64,000 nt of DNA from positions 124,001-188,000 of the forward strand of contig NZ_JODC01000002.1 in NCBI RefSeq assembly GCF_000720765.1, given 5' to 3'. The notes beneath the pieces were generated by a model that worked only from the letters and a program-made list of their open reading frames with translations, searched no databases and was not told the DNA's origin. Numbering within the stretch: position 1 is the stretch's first letter; each line of letters starts with the position of its first letter. Positions 1 through 8,579 of the stretch are shown here, in pieces. Position numbers and translations under genes: made by a program. The stretch is from Streptomyces sp. NRRL S-646. GTDB lineage: Bacteria; Actinomycetota; Actinomycetes; Streptomycetales; Streptomycetaceae.

Positions 1-123
1 TCCGGCCGCGGCCACCACATCGAGCACGTCGTCGTCGGAAGTGGCGAGGACGGCCAGAGCTTCCTCGCGGGTCGGCAGCTCGCGCCGAAGCCCCTTGTCC
101 ACCAGCGTGTTCAGCAGGTCCAT
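1..123 (-). CDS. bioB: Biotin synthase N-terminus (partial)
   Basis: The first 41 codons, read leftward from the ATG at 123, begin [20 protein letters not shown] and continue into a run of acidic residues. This matches the N-terminus of Streptomyces biotin synthase, the radical-SAM enzyme that inserts sulphur into dethiobiotin. The CxxxCxxC cluster motif would lie beyond the window edge, so identification rests on the N-terminus and on bioF diverging next door. The gene is cut by the window, not truncated biologically. Confidence 0.8.
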   Translation of the reverse strand, partial: MDLLNTLVDKGLRRELPTREEALAVLATSDDDVLDVVAAAG

Positions 124-270
124 GAGAGCCGATCCTGTCCTACGGAAGCGCTCCCGGCCAAGGAGAGAATGAACAACAGGCGCACTTCGTCGTGTGTGTA
201 TTGCCACACCATGGGGTGCGGCCCCTCCGGCTAGTGTCTGTTCACTGCCTACAAAAGCCCCGGAGGAGCC
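124..270. promoter_or_regulatory. Divergent bioB/bioF promoter region
   Basis: These 147 bases separate the divergent bioB and bioF starts and must hold both promoters. A TGAAC at 170-174 and a GTTCA at 240-244 resemble half-sites of the TetR-type biotin regulators of actinobacteria. They lie 65 bases apart and are not one palindrome, so operator identity is speculative. A GGAGG ribosome site stands just before the bioF ATG. Confidence 0.4.
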
Positions 271-1407
271 ATGGCGTTCGGCTGGATCGACGAACAGGCG
301 CAGCTGCGCCGCCGCGCCGGACTCGTAAGGACCCTGCGCCCGCGCCCGGCCGACTCCCCGCTGCTGGACCTCGCGAGCAACGACTACCTGGGGCTGGCCC
401 ACCATCCGGCCGTCGCCGAGGGCGCGGCGGTGGCCGCGCGGACCTGGGGCGGCGGCTCGACCGGTTCGCGGCTCGTCACGGGCACGACGGAGCTCCACAC
501 CGAGCTGGAGCGCGAGCTGGCCGAGTTCTGCGCGTTCGAGGCAGCACTCGTCTTCTCCTCCGGCTACGCGGCCAACCTCGCGGCGGTCACCGCGCTGGCC
601 CCGCACGGCTCGCTGATCGTCTCCGACGCGGGCAACCACGCCTCCCTGATCGACGGCTGCCGGCTGGCCCGCGGCACCACGCAGGTCGTGCCGCACTCCG
701 ATCCGGAGGCGGTGCGCAAGGCGCTGCAGACACACGAGGACAGCGCGGCCACCGCGGTCGTCGTCTCCGACACGGTCTTCTCGGTCGACGGCGACGCCGC
801 GCCGCTGGCCGAACTGGCCGCCGCCTGCCGGGAGCACGGCGCGGGCCTGCTGGTCGACGACGCGCACGGGCTCGGCGTCCTCGGTGACGGCGGCCGCGGC
901 GCCCCGTACGCGGCGGGCCTCGCGGGCGCCGACGACGTCGTCGTGACCGCCACGCTGTCCAAGTCGTTCGGCAGCCAGGGCGGCGTCGTCCTCGGCCCCG
1001 CCCGGGTCATCGACCACCTCGTCAACGCGGCCCGCACCTTCATCTTCGACACGGGTCTCGCCCCCGCCGCGGCGGGCGCGGCCCTGGCGGCGCTGCGACT
1101 GCTGCGCCGCGAGCCGGACCGTGCGGCACGCGCGCGTGCGGTCGCCGCCGAACTGCACGCACGCCTGACCGCCGCGGGTCACGAGGCGGTACGCCCGGAC
1201 GCCGCGGTCGTCTCCGTGCGCGCGCCGTCCCCGGAGGGGGCCGTGCAGTGGGCGGCCGACTGCCGAACGGCAGGCCTCGCCGTGGGCTGCTTCCGTCCTC
1301 CTTCCGTGCCCGACGGCATCTCAAGGCTGAGGCTGACCGCACGCGCGGACCTCTCCGAGGCACAGATCGAACGCGCTGTACGGGTGATCGGCGAGACGCG
1401 ACCATGA
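271..1407 (+). CDS. bioF: 8-amino-7-oxononanoate synthase
   Basis: PLP-dependent enzyme joining L-alanine and pimeloyl-thioester, with loss of CO2, to give 8-amino-7-oxononanoate, the first committed biotin ring step. The 378 residues are close to the family's usual 385. Visible landmarks are the substrate-pocket stretch LASNDYLGL near residue 35, the aspartate-histidine PLP contact in [10 protein letters not shown] near 195, and the Schiff-base lysine in [12 protein letters not shown] near 231. The ATG is preceded by GGAGG. It diverges from bioB, which supports a biotin role over other alpha-oxoamine synthases. Confidence 0.9.
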   Translation: MAFGWIDEQAQLRRRAGLVRTLRPRPADSPLLDLASNDYLGLAHHPAVAEGAAVAARTWGGGSTGSRLVTGTTELHTELERELAEFCAFEAALVFSSGYAANLAAVTALAPHGSLIVSDAGNHASLIDGCRLARGTTQVVPHSDPEAVRKALQTHEDSAATAVVVSDTVFSVDGDAAPLAELAAACREHGAGLLVDDAHGLGVLGDGGRGAPYAAGLAGADDVVVTATLSKSFGSQGGVVLGPARVIDHLVNAARTFIFDTGLAPAAAGAALAALRLLRREPDRAARARAVAAELHARLTAAGHEAVRPDAAVVSVRAPSPEGAVQWAADCRTAGLAVGCFRPPSVPDGISRLRLTARADLSEAQIERAVRVIGETRP

Positions 1408-1494
1408 GTCGGCGTGACACGGCCGTGTGCCGCTCGATGCGGAACTGACTCGATGCGGAACTGATCGGAACTGACCAGGGCCGAGCGGGACTGA

Positions 1495-1722
1495 TCAGGA
1501 CTTGTATGCGGCCGTGAAGTCCGTCCAGCTCTCGGGGGAGAGGAGCAGGGCGGGCCCGGCCGGGTCCTTGGAGTCGCGCACGGCGAGCAGCCCGGCCCAG
1601 GGGCCGGAGCGCGGCCGTGCCGTCTCGACGCAGTTGTTCGCGCCCGTGCTGTAGCTGCTGCGCAACCACTGCACGTCGGGCAGATCGGTACTGGAAGGTA
1701 CGTTCCGAGGCAGTGCTGACAT
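1495..1722 (-). CDS. DUF397 domain protein
   Basis: A 75-residue protein with the DUF397 signature WLRSSYSTGANNCVETA near the N-terminus and the closing VRDSKDP...SWTDFTAAYKS. These small proteins are very numerous in Streptomyces and nearly always follow an XRE regulator of the type found immediately upstream here (10-base gap). They are thought to act with that regulator and a nearby anti-sigma-type ATPase; the biochemical role is unknown. A GGAGG lies just ahead of the start. Confidence 0.85.
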   Translation of the reverse strand: MSALPRNVPSSTDLPDVQWLRSSYSTGANNCVETARPRSGPWAGLLAVRDSKDPAGPALLLSPESWTDFTAAYKS

Positions 1723-1731
1723 GGTGCCTCC

Positions 1732-2592
1732 TTACGCGCCGTCACCTATCCCGGCGATGTAGTCCAACGAGTCCTCGGGCGAAAGGGCGTGGAACTGAAG
1801 GGCGTTGAAGGCCTCGGTGTAGGCCCGGAGGTCTTCTTTCCGTTCGAGGTAGAGGCTACTCGTCAAGTGGTCGAGAACAACCACGTCGAGATCAGAAGTG
1901 CTCGAAAATGAGAAGATTACGAAAGGTCCGGTGACGCCGACATGTGCTCCGGCAGCGAACGGCAGTACCTGAAGCCGCACTTGAGGCAGCTGTGCCGCCT
2001 CCAGGAGCCGCTCGAGCTGCTGCTCCATGACGTCGGGGCCGCCGATCTCCCGGCGCAGCACCGCCTCGTCCAGTACCGCACTCAGCTCCAGCGGCGGATC
2101 CGAACGCAGCACGTCCTGCCTGGCCAGCCGTACCTCGACCAGGGCGTCGAGCCGCTCGTCGTCCAGCCCGCCGACCGCTGCCCGGGTCACCTCACGTGCG
2201 TATGCGGGCGTCTGCAGAAGGCCGGGTACGACCGACGTCTCCAGCGTGCTCATCGCGCTCGCCTGGGACTCCAGACTGATGAAATCGCGGTAGGTCGGCG
2301 GCAGTACCCCGCGATAGGCGTGCCACCAGTGATGCCGGCCGCCTCCCTCGTCCGAGCCCGCCAACACCAGCAGCAACTCACGGAGTTGGGCGTCTGCCAC
2401 GGCGTAGGCGTCCAGGAGTAACCGCACATCGGCCGGTTTCACCCCGCTGGCACCGGTCTCGATCCGGCTCACCTTCGACTGGTGCCAGCCCACGAGCCGG
2501 GCGGCCTCACCACTGGTGAGCCCCGCGCTCGTGCGCAACGCACGCAGTTCGGCGCCCAGCTTCCGGCGGCGCACCGCGGGACCGTGTTGCAT
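1732..2592 (-). CDS. XRE-family regulator with DUF5753-type ligand domain
   Basis: 286 residues. An N-terminal helix-turn-helix of about 65 residues (RTSAGLTSGEAARLVGWHQSKVSRIE) is followed by a long C-terminal domain (VPGLLQTPAYAR..., VLDEAVLRR...) typical of the DUF5753 regulators that pair with DUF397 proteins. WhiJ belongs to this class, so a developmental role is possible but is inference. The gene probably forms an operon with the DUF397 gene and diverges from an ATPase gene, giving the classic Streptomyces trio. A strong AAGGAG site precedes the ATG at 2592. Confidence 0.85.
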   Translation of the reverse strand: MQHGPAVRRRKLGAELRALRTSAGLTSGEAARLVGWHQSKVSRIETGASGVKPADVRLLLDAYAVADAQLRELLLVLAGSDEGGGRHHWWHAYRGVLPPTYRDFISLESQASAMSTLETSVVPGLLQTPAYAREVTRAAVGGLDDERLDALVEVRLARQDVLRSDPPLELSAVLDEAVLRREIGGPDVMEQQLERLLEAAQLPQVRLQVLPFAAGAHVGVTGPFVIFSFSSTSDLDVVVLDHLTSSLYLERKEDLRAYTEAFNALQFHALSPEDSLDYIAGIGDGA

Positions 2593-2805
2593 GCGCTTCT
2601 CCTTACTCCTTCCGTGCCACCCAAATACGGTCTCCCGTCGCAGAGTTCACCGCTTTGAGCGACAGATATATGCATATCTTGGTGGATCGCCACCCGTGAC
2701 GGGCGCGGTAATGGCAGTCTGGCGACGAAGCACCAGTCCGGGACCGTACTCGAACCATCCGCTCCGTGTCGGACTCCGGTCCCGTGGGAAAGGGACGACC
2801 GCGCC

Positions 2806-3264
2806 ATGGCAGACCATTTGGAAGCATCCGTCACTCTGCCGAGCGATCCCGCCTCGGTCTCCGCGGCCCGCGGCTTCGTGGTCAGCACGCTGGCGGAGTG
2901 GGGGCTGCCGGCGGACACGGAAGCCGCCGAGACCATCCGCCTCATCGTCTCCGAACTCGCCACCAACGCCGTACAGCACACCTTCGGTCAGTCACCCACC
3001 TTCACGGTGGACATCGAACTCCACCGTGACGAGCAACTCCGCATCGGTGTCACCGACAGCCATCCGCGCTTCCCGAAGCGCCTGCCCGCAGCCGTGCAGC
3101 AGGACAACGGCCGCGGCATGGTGATCATCCGCTGGCTCGCTGCCGAGTGCGGTGGCCGAATGCATGTCCGCCCCACCCGCGAGGGTGGCAAGACGGTCAC
3201 CATCGAACTTCCCTGGACGGTGCCGGTCCAGCCGGTGACGGCGGCGGGGCAACAGGAGCCGTAG
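2806..3264 (+). CDS. Anti-sigma-factor-type ATP-binding protein
   Basis: 152-residue GHKL-fold ATPase of the RsbW/SpoIIAB type. The N box IRLIVSELATNAVQHTF, a shortened G1 region (VTDSHPRFPK) and the G2 stretch DNGRGMVIIRWLAAECG are in the right order. Such proteins bind or phosphorylate anti-anti-sigma partners, but no partner gene is adjacent here. It diverges from the XRE/DUF397 pair and ends at a strong terminator shared with the convergent NlpC/P60 gene. Confidence 0.8.
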   Translation: MADHLEASVTLPSDPASVSAARGFVVSTLAEWGLPADTEAAETIRLIVSELATNAVQHTFGQSPTFTVDIELHRDEQLRIGVTDSHPRFPKRLPAAVQQDNGRGMVIIRWLAAECGGRMHVRPTREGGKTVTIELPWTVPVQPVTAAGQQEP

Positions 3265-3435
3265 CCGCTCAACCGTGCCGCGTCCGGCCCAACGTGCCGC
3301 GCAACAGCGCCCGCGCTGGGGGACAATGTGCCGTCGATCGTCTGCGGCACCATCATGGCTCGTCGCGCCCGCGCGGCGGAGCCGTTGATGTCGCAGCCCC
3401 GCGTCCCTCTGGGGCGCTCTGGAGCCGCGTAAGGC

Positions 3436-3479
3436 CCCGCGGGGGCGACGGCGTGTCAGGTTGCCGTCGCCCCCGCGGG
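3436..3479. terminator. Bidirectional hairpin terminator
   Basis: A perfect 17-base stem (3436-3452 with 3463-3479) with a 10-base loop lies between the convergent ATPase and NlpC/P60 genes, 4 bases from the end of the latter. There is no T tract, as is usual in Streptomyces, and the symmetry lets it serve both strands. Confidence 0.8.
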
Positions 3480-3483
3480 AGAG

Positions 3484-3957
3484 TCAGCTGACCCGGCCGT
3501 ACCAGACGCTTCTGGTCCAGATCTTCTGCAGCTTCACGACGTCCCCGGTCTTCGGGGCGTGCCAGATCTTCCCCTTCCCTGCGTAGATGCCCACGTGGTA
3601 GACGTTGGAGCCCGAGTGGAAGAACACAAGGTCTCCGGCCTTCCGGCTCTTCGCGGAGATGTGCCGGGTCTTGTTGTACTGCTGGGCCGCCGTACGGGGC
3701 AGCGTCTTGCCCGCCTTCTTGAACGAGTACAGCGTGAGCCCTGAGCAGTCGAACCGGCGCGGTCCGGCGGCGCCCCACTTGTACGGGGAACCCTTTTTTG
3801 AAGCCGCGATTTGGAGCGCCTTCGTCGCCGACGTGGCTGCCGCGGCGTCGGAGGCGACACCCGGGACCACGATGGAGCCGCCCACTGCGGCGATGGTGAG
3901 AGCCGAGGCCGTACCGGCCCGGACCATCAGCGACGGGACACGATTGAGCGCAGTCAT
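3484..3957 (-). CDS. Secreted NlpC/P60 peptidoglycan hydrolase
   Basis: 157 residues from the ATG at 3957, chosen because GAAGGG lies just upstream and a signal peptide follows at once (MTALNRVPSLMVRAGTASAL, then a hydrophobic stretch and ASDAAAA). The mature part is a single NlpC/P60 domain: catalytic Cys in RRFDCSGLTLYSFKKAG, His in NVYHVGIYAGKGKIWHAP. It is likely a D-Glu/DAP endopeptidase acting on the cell wall. An open frame extends upstream to 4275, but that region is the riboswitch leader. Expression is probably set by c-di-AMP, as for other Streptomyces wall hydrolases. Confidence 0.88.
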   Translation of the reverse strand: MTALNRVPSLMVRAGTASALTIAAVGGSIVVPGVASDAAAATSATKALQIAASKKGSPYKWGAAGPRRFDCSGLTLYSFKKAGKTLPRTAAQQYNKTRHISAKSRKAGDLVFFHSGSNVYHVGIYAGKGKIWHAPKTGDVVKLQKIWTRSVWYGRVS

Positions 3958-3969
3958 GCGCAACCCTTC

Positions 3970-4160
3970 GTCAGCCGCCTGTGAAGGATGACCTGTCGGA
4001 TTCGGGCTGGCGAAGTTGCCCGGCCGCTGCTGCGGCTTCACCCCAAGGGCTGCTCGACCCGGCCATGGCTTGACCGTTCCGGTGACCCGTCGTGCTTGGG
4101 TCCTCCACTCCTGCCGATCCACTCCTGTCGACCGGTCATCCGGGCGGCGGCAGGACTCGG
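3970..4160 (-). promoter_or_regulatory. c-di-AMP (ydaO/yuaA-type) riboswitch
   Basis: The leader RNA ahead of the NlpC/P60 gene carries class hallmarks: GGACCCAA, later TTGGGGTGAAGCCGC, and near the 3' end the conserved AGCCCGAATCCGACAGGTCA followed by GGCGGCTGACG. The closing GGCGGC can pair with GCCGCC near 4144-4149 to form P1. This class senses cyclic di-AMP and in actinobacteria controls wall hydrolases and Rpf proteins, usually turning them off. Exact 5' limit is approximate. Confidence 0.8.
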
Positions 4161-4510
4161 CGTCCACCCGGATCGCCCCGCCGCTGCGGCGGGGGCTTGT
4201 CGTCAGACAGGGATCTTCACCCATACAAGTCCGAAAATCCCAATGGAACCGGGGGTTTGTGTCGTTACTCACCACTCACCCGTTCGGGTGGACACCCCTG
4301 TGTTCGAGGGAGCGTTGAGGCCCCCGAGGAGGCTCGGACCAGCACCGGAGCATCACATTCCGCCCTCGGGGCAGGCGCGTTGCGCAACCCTGACGGTCGC
4401 GAAAAAGGAGCCGCGACTACGCCAAAAGGGGGTACCTCATTTGGTCCGTTTGAACTCCGGTCCGGACGCTCCGCCGACAGGGCGCAAGGCCCGGACCGGT
4501 CGTACCTGCG
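4161..4510. other. Intergenic leader/promoter region, no gene seen
   Basis: No convincing coding frame on either strand. It must hold the promoter for the leftward riboswitch transcript. A short hairpin (CCCCGCCGC/GCGGCGGGG around 4185-4200) and an AT-richer patch near 4210-4250 are the only structure noted. Confidence 0.4.
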
Positions 4511-4819
4511 TCAATTGCCGGACTGCGGCGGCACCGTGACCCGGGCCGTGCGCCGCTCCCCGTCCAGCACCCGCAGGGCACGCCCCAGCGTCGGGGCGTG
4601 CAGTTCGGTCTCGCCCCGCTGGTGCATCAGCGCCAGGGCGTCGCGCAGCTCGGCCGCCTTGCTCACCAGCGCCTGCGCGGCCCGCAGCCCGCGATAGGTG
4701 TCGCCGTGCTGCGCCGGGTTGATGCGGCCGAGCAGGTCGACCACGTCGAGGTAACGGTCGATCAACTCGCCCTCGGCGCGGGTGAGGGCGGGCAGTGGCG
4801 GAAGTTCGGGTGGGAGCAC
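4511..4819 (-). CDS. Small protein of unknown function in the clpP operon
   Basis: 102 residues, mostly predicted helical and charged (LTRAEGELIDRYLDVVDLLG, ALVSKAAELRDALALMHQRG). No signal peptide or membrane segment. It starts 7 bases after the ClpP stop and is surely co-transcribed with it. I do not recognise the family; possible roles are a ClpP accessory or adaptor, but nothing in the sequence proves that. Confidence 0.65.
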   Translation of the reverse strand: MLPPELPPLPALTRAEGELIDRYLDVVDLLGRINPAQHGDTYRGLRAAQALVSKAAELRDALALMHQRGETELHAPTLGRALRVLDGERRTARVTVPPQSGN

Positions 4820-4826
4820 CGGCCGC

Positions 4827-5462
4827 TCACCGCCCGGTGGGCGGGGCGAGGGTGGCCTTGCGGCTGGGGATGATCCGGTCCACCAGGCCGTATTCCACTG
4901 CCTCTTGGGCGTTCAGGATCTTGTCCCGTTCGATGTCCGCGCCGACTTGCTCCGGGCTGCGTCCCGTGTGCCGCACGAGCATCTCCTCCAGCCGGGCCCG
5001 CATCCGGCCCAACTCCTCGGCCTGGATGGCCAGATCGCTGGTCTGTCCCTCGATGGGCTCGGCCAGGAGCGGCTGATGGATCACCATGCGCGCGCCCGGC
5101 AGTGCGAACCGCTTGCCCGGCGTGCCCGCTGCGAGCAGCACCGCGGCGGACGAGCCGGCCTGCCCCAGGCAGATCGTCTCCACGTCGCATCCGACGTACT
5201 GCATCGTGTCGTAGATCGCCGACATGGCGGTGAACGAGCCGCCGGGGGAGTTGATGTAGAGCGAGATGTCCTGGTCCGGTGCCTGGTACTCGAGGTGCAT
5301 GAACTGGGCCATCACGTCGTTCGCCGAGGTGTCGTCGATCGGCGTCCCGAGAAAGACGATCCGCTCCTCCAGCAGCTTGGAGTACGGATCCATCGTCTTG
5401 GTACCGGAGCTGGTGCGTTCGGTGAACTCGGGCAGGACGTAACGGGCGGACGGTCGGATCAT
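4827..5462 (-). CDS. clpP: ATP-dependent Clp protease proteolytic subunit (stand-alone paralogue)
   Basis: 211 residues, normal for ClpP. The catalytic triad is intact: Ser in [14 protein letters not shown] (near 105), His in [12 protein letters not shown] (near 130) and Asp in [16 protein letters not shown] (near 180). The nucleophile context is AGSS rather than the usual ASM, as in divergent Streptomyces paralogues. There is no second clpP and no clpX/clpC beside it, so it is not the housekeeping clpP1P2 pair and may need a partner elsewhere. AAGGAGGGG precedes the ATG. A TGTAC/GTACA dyad sits 31 bases upstream. Confidence 0.88.
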   Translation of the reverse strand: MIRPSARYVLPEFTERTSSGTKTMDPYSKLLEERIVFLGTPIDDTSANDVMAQFMHLEYQAPDQDISLYINSPGGSFTAMSAIYDTMQYVGCDVETICLGQAGSSAAVLLAAGTPGKRFALPGARMVIHQPLLAEPIEGQTSDLAIQAEELGRMRARLEEMLVRHTGRSPEQVGADIERDKILNAQEAVEYGLVDRIIPSRKATLAPPTGR

Positions 5463-5492
5463 CGGTACCCCTCCTTCTGCTTCTGTAAAAAA

Positions 5493-5507
5493 TGTACAGG
5501 ACGTACA
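5493..5507. promoter_or_regulatory. TGTAC-N5-GTACA inverted repeat upstream of clpP
   Basis: Perfect 5-base arms with a 5-base spacer, 31 bases before the clpP start codon in an otherwise AT-richer leader. The position fits an operator. It does not match the published PopR or ClgR motifs as I know them, so the cognate factor is unknown. Confidence 0.45.
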
Positions 5508-5647
5508 CGACGTTATGATGGGACCGGATTCTAGTGATCAAGTCAAATGCCCAGGTCAGAGGGGCTTTATTGCTCTCGCGTCTCACATTCCTGTCACCGT
5601 TTGACGGCTCTTTGGCGGGAGCGTGGGTGCCGTTGCATTCGGCAACT

Positions 5648-6864
5648 AGTGCTTGGTTCCTCAGACGGCGTACACATACTGCTGGCCCCAGCCGGCGAGT
5701 CGGCGGGGCAGGCCTGCCCCAGATTCAGGGATTGGCCACGGGCGTTGAGTTGGTCGGTCGCGAGGGTTGTGGCCTGGTCGATGTCGTCGCGGTCGGCGAA
5801 TGACCGGCCGGCGAGGGCGGTATTGCGGAAGATGCGCCATCAGCCTTCCTGCAGGTTGAGCCAGCAGGCGCCGACGGGGATGAAGGCATGATGGATGCGG
5901 GGATGGTCCTCCAGTCACGTTCGGGTGGACAGGCTGCTGTGGGAGGACAGGTTGTCGGTGACGATCCAGATTTCGCCGGTCGGGTTGGCTTCCTCAACCA
6001 ACTGGAGAAATCGCTGGTAGAAGGCGCTGTTACGGGAGGTGGCGGTCATCGTGATCGCTTGACCGTCGCGGACGCGTAAGGCGCCGTAGACCCAGGTTTT
6101 CTCCGGCCCGCCGGAGTAGTCGATCTCGTTCTTGATGCGGTGCCCGTCCGGCGACCAGCCCGGTGCCGGTGGGAAAGCGCGGGGGATCACCGGGCCGAGT
6201 TCGTCGGCGCAGACCACGGTCGCGCCGGCGGGCGTGCTGGTGTAGAGCTCGACGATCCGCGTCCTTTTCCCTCGAAGTCCGGATCCTTCGAGCGTGTCCA
6301 GGATCGCGTGCGTCGCCAGCGGACCCCTTCCGCGAGCAGAATCCGGCGTACCTGGGAGCGGCTGACCTCGATGCCCAGGTCCCGGGTCGCGGTGACCAGC
6401 GTGTCCAGGGGCCACTCCGAGGGCCCTGACTCGTCCGCGGCCCACATCTCGTTCGACGGCTGCACCTCGAGCCGGCCGGGCGGGGTCTGCTTGACCAGGC
6501 CGACGATCCTCGAGCGTTCGGCTTCGGTGACCCTTCGCTTGCGGCCCTGCCCGCCCAGATCCTCCAGGCCCTCCAGCCCCAAGAGGTTGAAGCGGTGCAG
6601 CCAGCGACGCACCGTCTTCTGACTGCACCTCAGCTCGTCGGCGATCTCCGGGACCAGCCACTCGTCCCAGCTCAGCTCCACCATCCGGCACCGCACCACA
6701 TCCTTCGGCGCCTTTCTGGCCGACGCCAGGCGGTGGACCACCGCTTGCTCGCCCCCGTCACGGCCCGGCCGCGCCCTCAGCACCATGACCCAGCACCCGC
6801 CCCCGAGTACCCGCAACCGCCCCGCTACCAGCAGCTATACCCATCGAAAGCGGAATACAGCACT
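5648..6864 (-). mobile_element. Decayed IS630-family insertion sequence
   Basis: About 1.2 kb, normal for IS630, holding one broken transposase gene on the minus strand. Candidate terminal inverted repeats share AGTGCT-N3-TTCC: 5648-5660 on the left and, reversed, 6852-6864 on the right, just outside the transposase ends. A TA lies at 5647-5648 as expected for the IS630 target, but no clean matching TA is seen on the right, so exact ends are uncertain. Confidence 0.6.
5661..6816 (-). pseudogene. IS630-family transposase, frameshifted and with nonsense codons
   Basis: DDE transposase with winged N-terminus (ELRCSQKTVRRWLHRFN) and catalytic aspartates in VVCADELGPVIPR and WIVTDNLSSHSS; the glutamate lies in LNLQEG. 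The first frame runs to DPDFEGK, and the rest continues in the -1 frame at GGGAAAA (6271-6265), an ideal -1 slippery heptamer that may be the family's programmed shift. Two tryptophan codons have become TGA (5915-5917 and 5840-5842), and a further frame change near 5760 is needed to reach the family-like C-terminus WGQQYVYAV. The element is therefore dead in this copy. Confidence 0.8.
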
Positions 6865-7123
6865 GATATGTGGGGCCGGTCTGTCAAGGGGCAGTCTTCA
6901 GCGACGCCCGGGATGGGGGTCTGGGCGCCGCTTGTGTGCATGGGGACGGTCGGTGCCCGGTGGCGCGCGTGTCGGTCTCGACGCGTGGTCCATGCTGATA
7001 TGCGCGGGTTGGTTACCGCAGGACGGGCTGTTCGGCGGGAGCGTTTCCGTGGGTCTAGAGATCGAGCGTGGCGGCTGTCACCGCTGCTCATAGTGCTGCC
7101 GCGGGTCGCTCCTCTCGCTGACA
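6865..7123. other. Non-coding stretch right of the IS element
   Basis: I see no gene, repeat or clear regulatory signal here. It joins the IS edge to the next small open frame and may be degenerate DNA. Confidence 0.35.
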
Positions 7124-7552
7124 GTGCCGCTTGCTACGAACACGGACCGCACCCACCTGATGGCCCTGCACCGGGCCAAGTCACCAGGGCGCGCACTGCG
7201 GTCCCTCCGCCACGAACTCAATCGGCTCCTGCCAATCGACGTTCTGACGACCCACTACCCCGACCCATCGGGCCAGATCCTGCTCAACGTCGCACTCACC
7301 CGCGCGCTGCACTCCGTGGTCTGCCAGGCCGCAACAACCCGTGAACAGAAGCCTGCACACTTCCTCGCCCAAACCGTCGTAGAAGCCGTTGAACTTGACG
7401 AGCAGGCCCGCAACCAGCATTTGATCGTGCAGCTCCAGGACCTCCTCGTCCAACACATCCCGGAAGTCGTACTCGCCTGCGCGGCACGCGTGTTGCTCGA
7501 CCACGAGCGCCCACTGTCCAGGGCCTCGCGTGCCGCGGACGACCTCCGGTGA
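7124..7552 (+). CDS. Hypothetical protein upstream of helicase fragment
   Basis: 142 residues, soluble and helix-rich (FLAQTVVEAVELDEQARNQH, LQDLLVQHIPEVVLACAARV). I do not recognise a family. Residue composition is plausible for a real protein, and it lies 45 bases ahead of a helicase start in the same direction, so the two may have been one operon before the helicase was cut. It may be a decaying remnant like its neighbours. Confidence 0.5.
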   Translation: MPLATNTDRTHLMALHRAKSPGRALRSLRHELNRLLPIDVLTTHYPDPSGQILLNVALTRALHSVVCQAATTREQKPAHFLAQTVVEAVELDEQARNQHLIVQLQDLLVQHIPEVVLACAARVLLDHERPLSRASRAADDLR

Positions 7553-7597
7553 AGCGACGCACACACCGCCCCCTGCCCCTTCTCCACCGCGGAGCTC

Positions 7598-7966
7598 TTG
7601 TTGCACACGCCGACCGACGAACAGGCCCATGCTGTCGACACTTTCCGGGGCGGCCACCACATGGTGCTCCAAGCCGGCGCCGGCACCGGCAAGACCAGCA
7701 CGCTGGGTCTACTTGCAGCGACTACCCGACGCCGAGGCCGCTATCTCGCCTTCAACAAGGACATGGCCGACGACGCCTCCACCCGGTTCCCGCGCTCCGT
7801 ACTGTGCCGGACCGCTCACGCCACCGCCTTCGCAGCCGTCGGTCACCGGTTGGCCCATCGGCTCAGCAGCCCGCGCCAGCCCGCCTGGCGGATCGGGCAG
7901 GCCCTGGGGCTCAGAGCGCCCGTCCGTATCGGTGATCACGAGATCAGCCACCGGACCTTGTTGTGA
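7598..7966 (+). pseudogene. Truncated UvrD/AddA-type helicase (N-terminal fragment)
   Basis: 123 residues with the Q-motif-like start TPTDEQAHAVDTFRGG and Walker A QAGAGTGKTST, followed by the segment RYLAFNKDMADDA typical of UvrD-like superfamily 1 helicases. All later motifs (II-VI) are missing: the frame stops shortly after VRIGDHEISHRT, where a full protein would continue for several hundred residues. The break point near 7960 marks a deletion or recombination junction. A TTG start is the only option and follows GGAG. Confidence 0.7.
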
Positions 7967-8061
7967 CCGAGAACTCTAGTTGGCGAATCATGGGTTTGGA
8001 TGCTCACTGTGAGTGACGGGGGTGAGCCGATTCCGCGTCGGCGATGCCGAGCGCCTGGTGA

Positions 8062-8520
8062 ACTCGATCCCGTAGGCGCGGGACATTCGGGGTTGGAAAC
8101 GCCGATCTGGCATCCCGTAAGGCGCTCTACGAGTTCGTCCGCTTGGTCGCGGAGCGGACGGCGCCCGCCGAGGAGGGGGATGTTCCTGCCGGTACCCCGT
8201 TCTGGCAGCTGCGGGAGGCGCTCAGGTCGGATGGCCTGGATCTTGTCGCGGAGTACGAGACCACCGAGGAGATGTGGGGCAGGTCCAGGTCGCGGCTGCT
8301 TGGTGCGCGTCTCCTGCCTCTCCACGGGCCCCGCGCGCCGCTGAGTGACGAGATCACAGCGCTGGAGCACGAATTCGACCGGCTCGGGTTGACCGTCGCC
8401 AGGAACTGCTACCGCCAGGCCGTGGACAATTTGGTGGAGCAGCGTTTTGAGGCGGCGAACGGCCAGTTGAGAGCGATGTTCGAGGCTGTCGCCGTGAAGG
8501 CCTCGACCGTCAGCCTGGCC
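8062..8520 (+). pseudogene. Fragment of an unidentified protein
   Basis: An open frame with protein-like content (ASRKALYEFVRLVAERTAP, ITALEHEFDRLGLTVARNCY, NLVEQRFEAANGQLRAMFEA) but no good start codon and an apparent loss of homologous-looking content after about 8510, where it enters the AraC gene's 3' region antisense. The helix-rich C-terminal stretch recalls proteins that count or pool small charged helices, but I cannot name a family. It is probably a gene remnant between two recombination junctions. Confidence 0.4.
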
Positions 8521-8579
8521 CCGGGCACGCAATCCTGCTACCCACTGGGCTCGCCTCGGCAGGGCGGTGTGCCTCGGAA

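Noticed and set aside
3484..4275. NlpC/P60 gene starting at 4275 (263 residues)
   Set aside because: The extra N-terminal part is translated riboswitch; the ATG at 3957 has a ribosome site and is followed at once by a signal peptide.
5840..5917. Recoding of TGA as Trp in the IS630 transposase
   Set aside because: Both TGA codons replace conserved Trp, but all other genes use TGA as a normal stop, so simple G-to-A decay is the economical reading.
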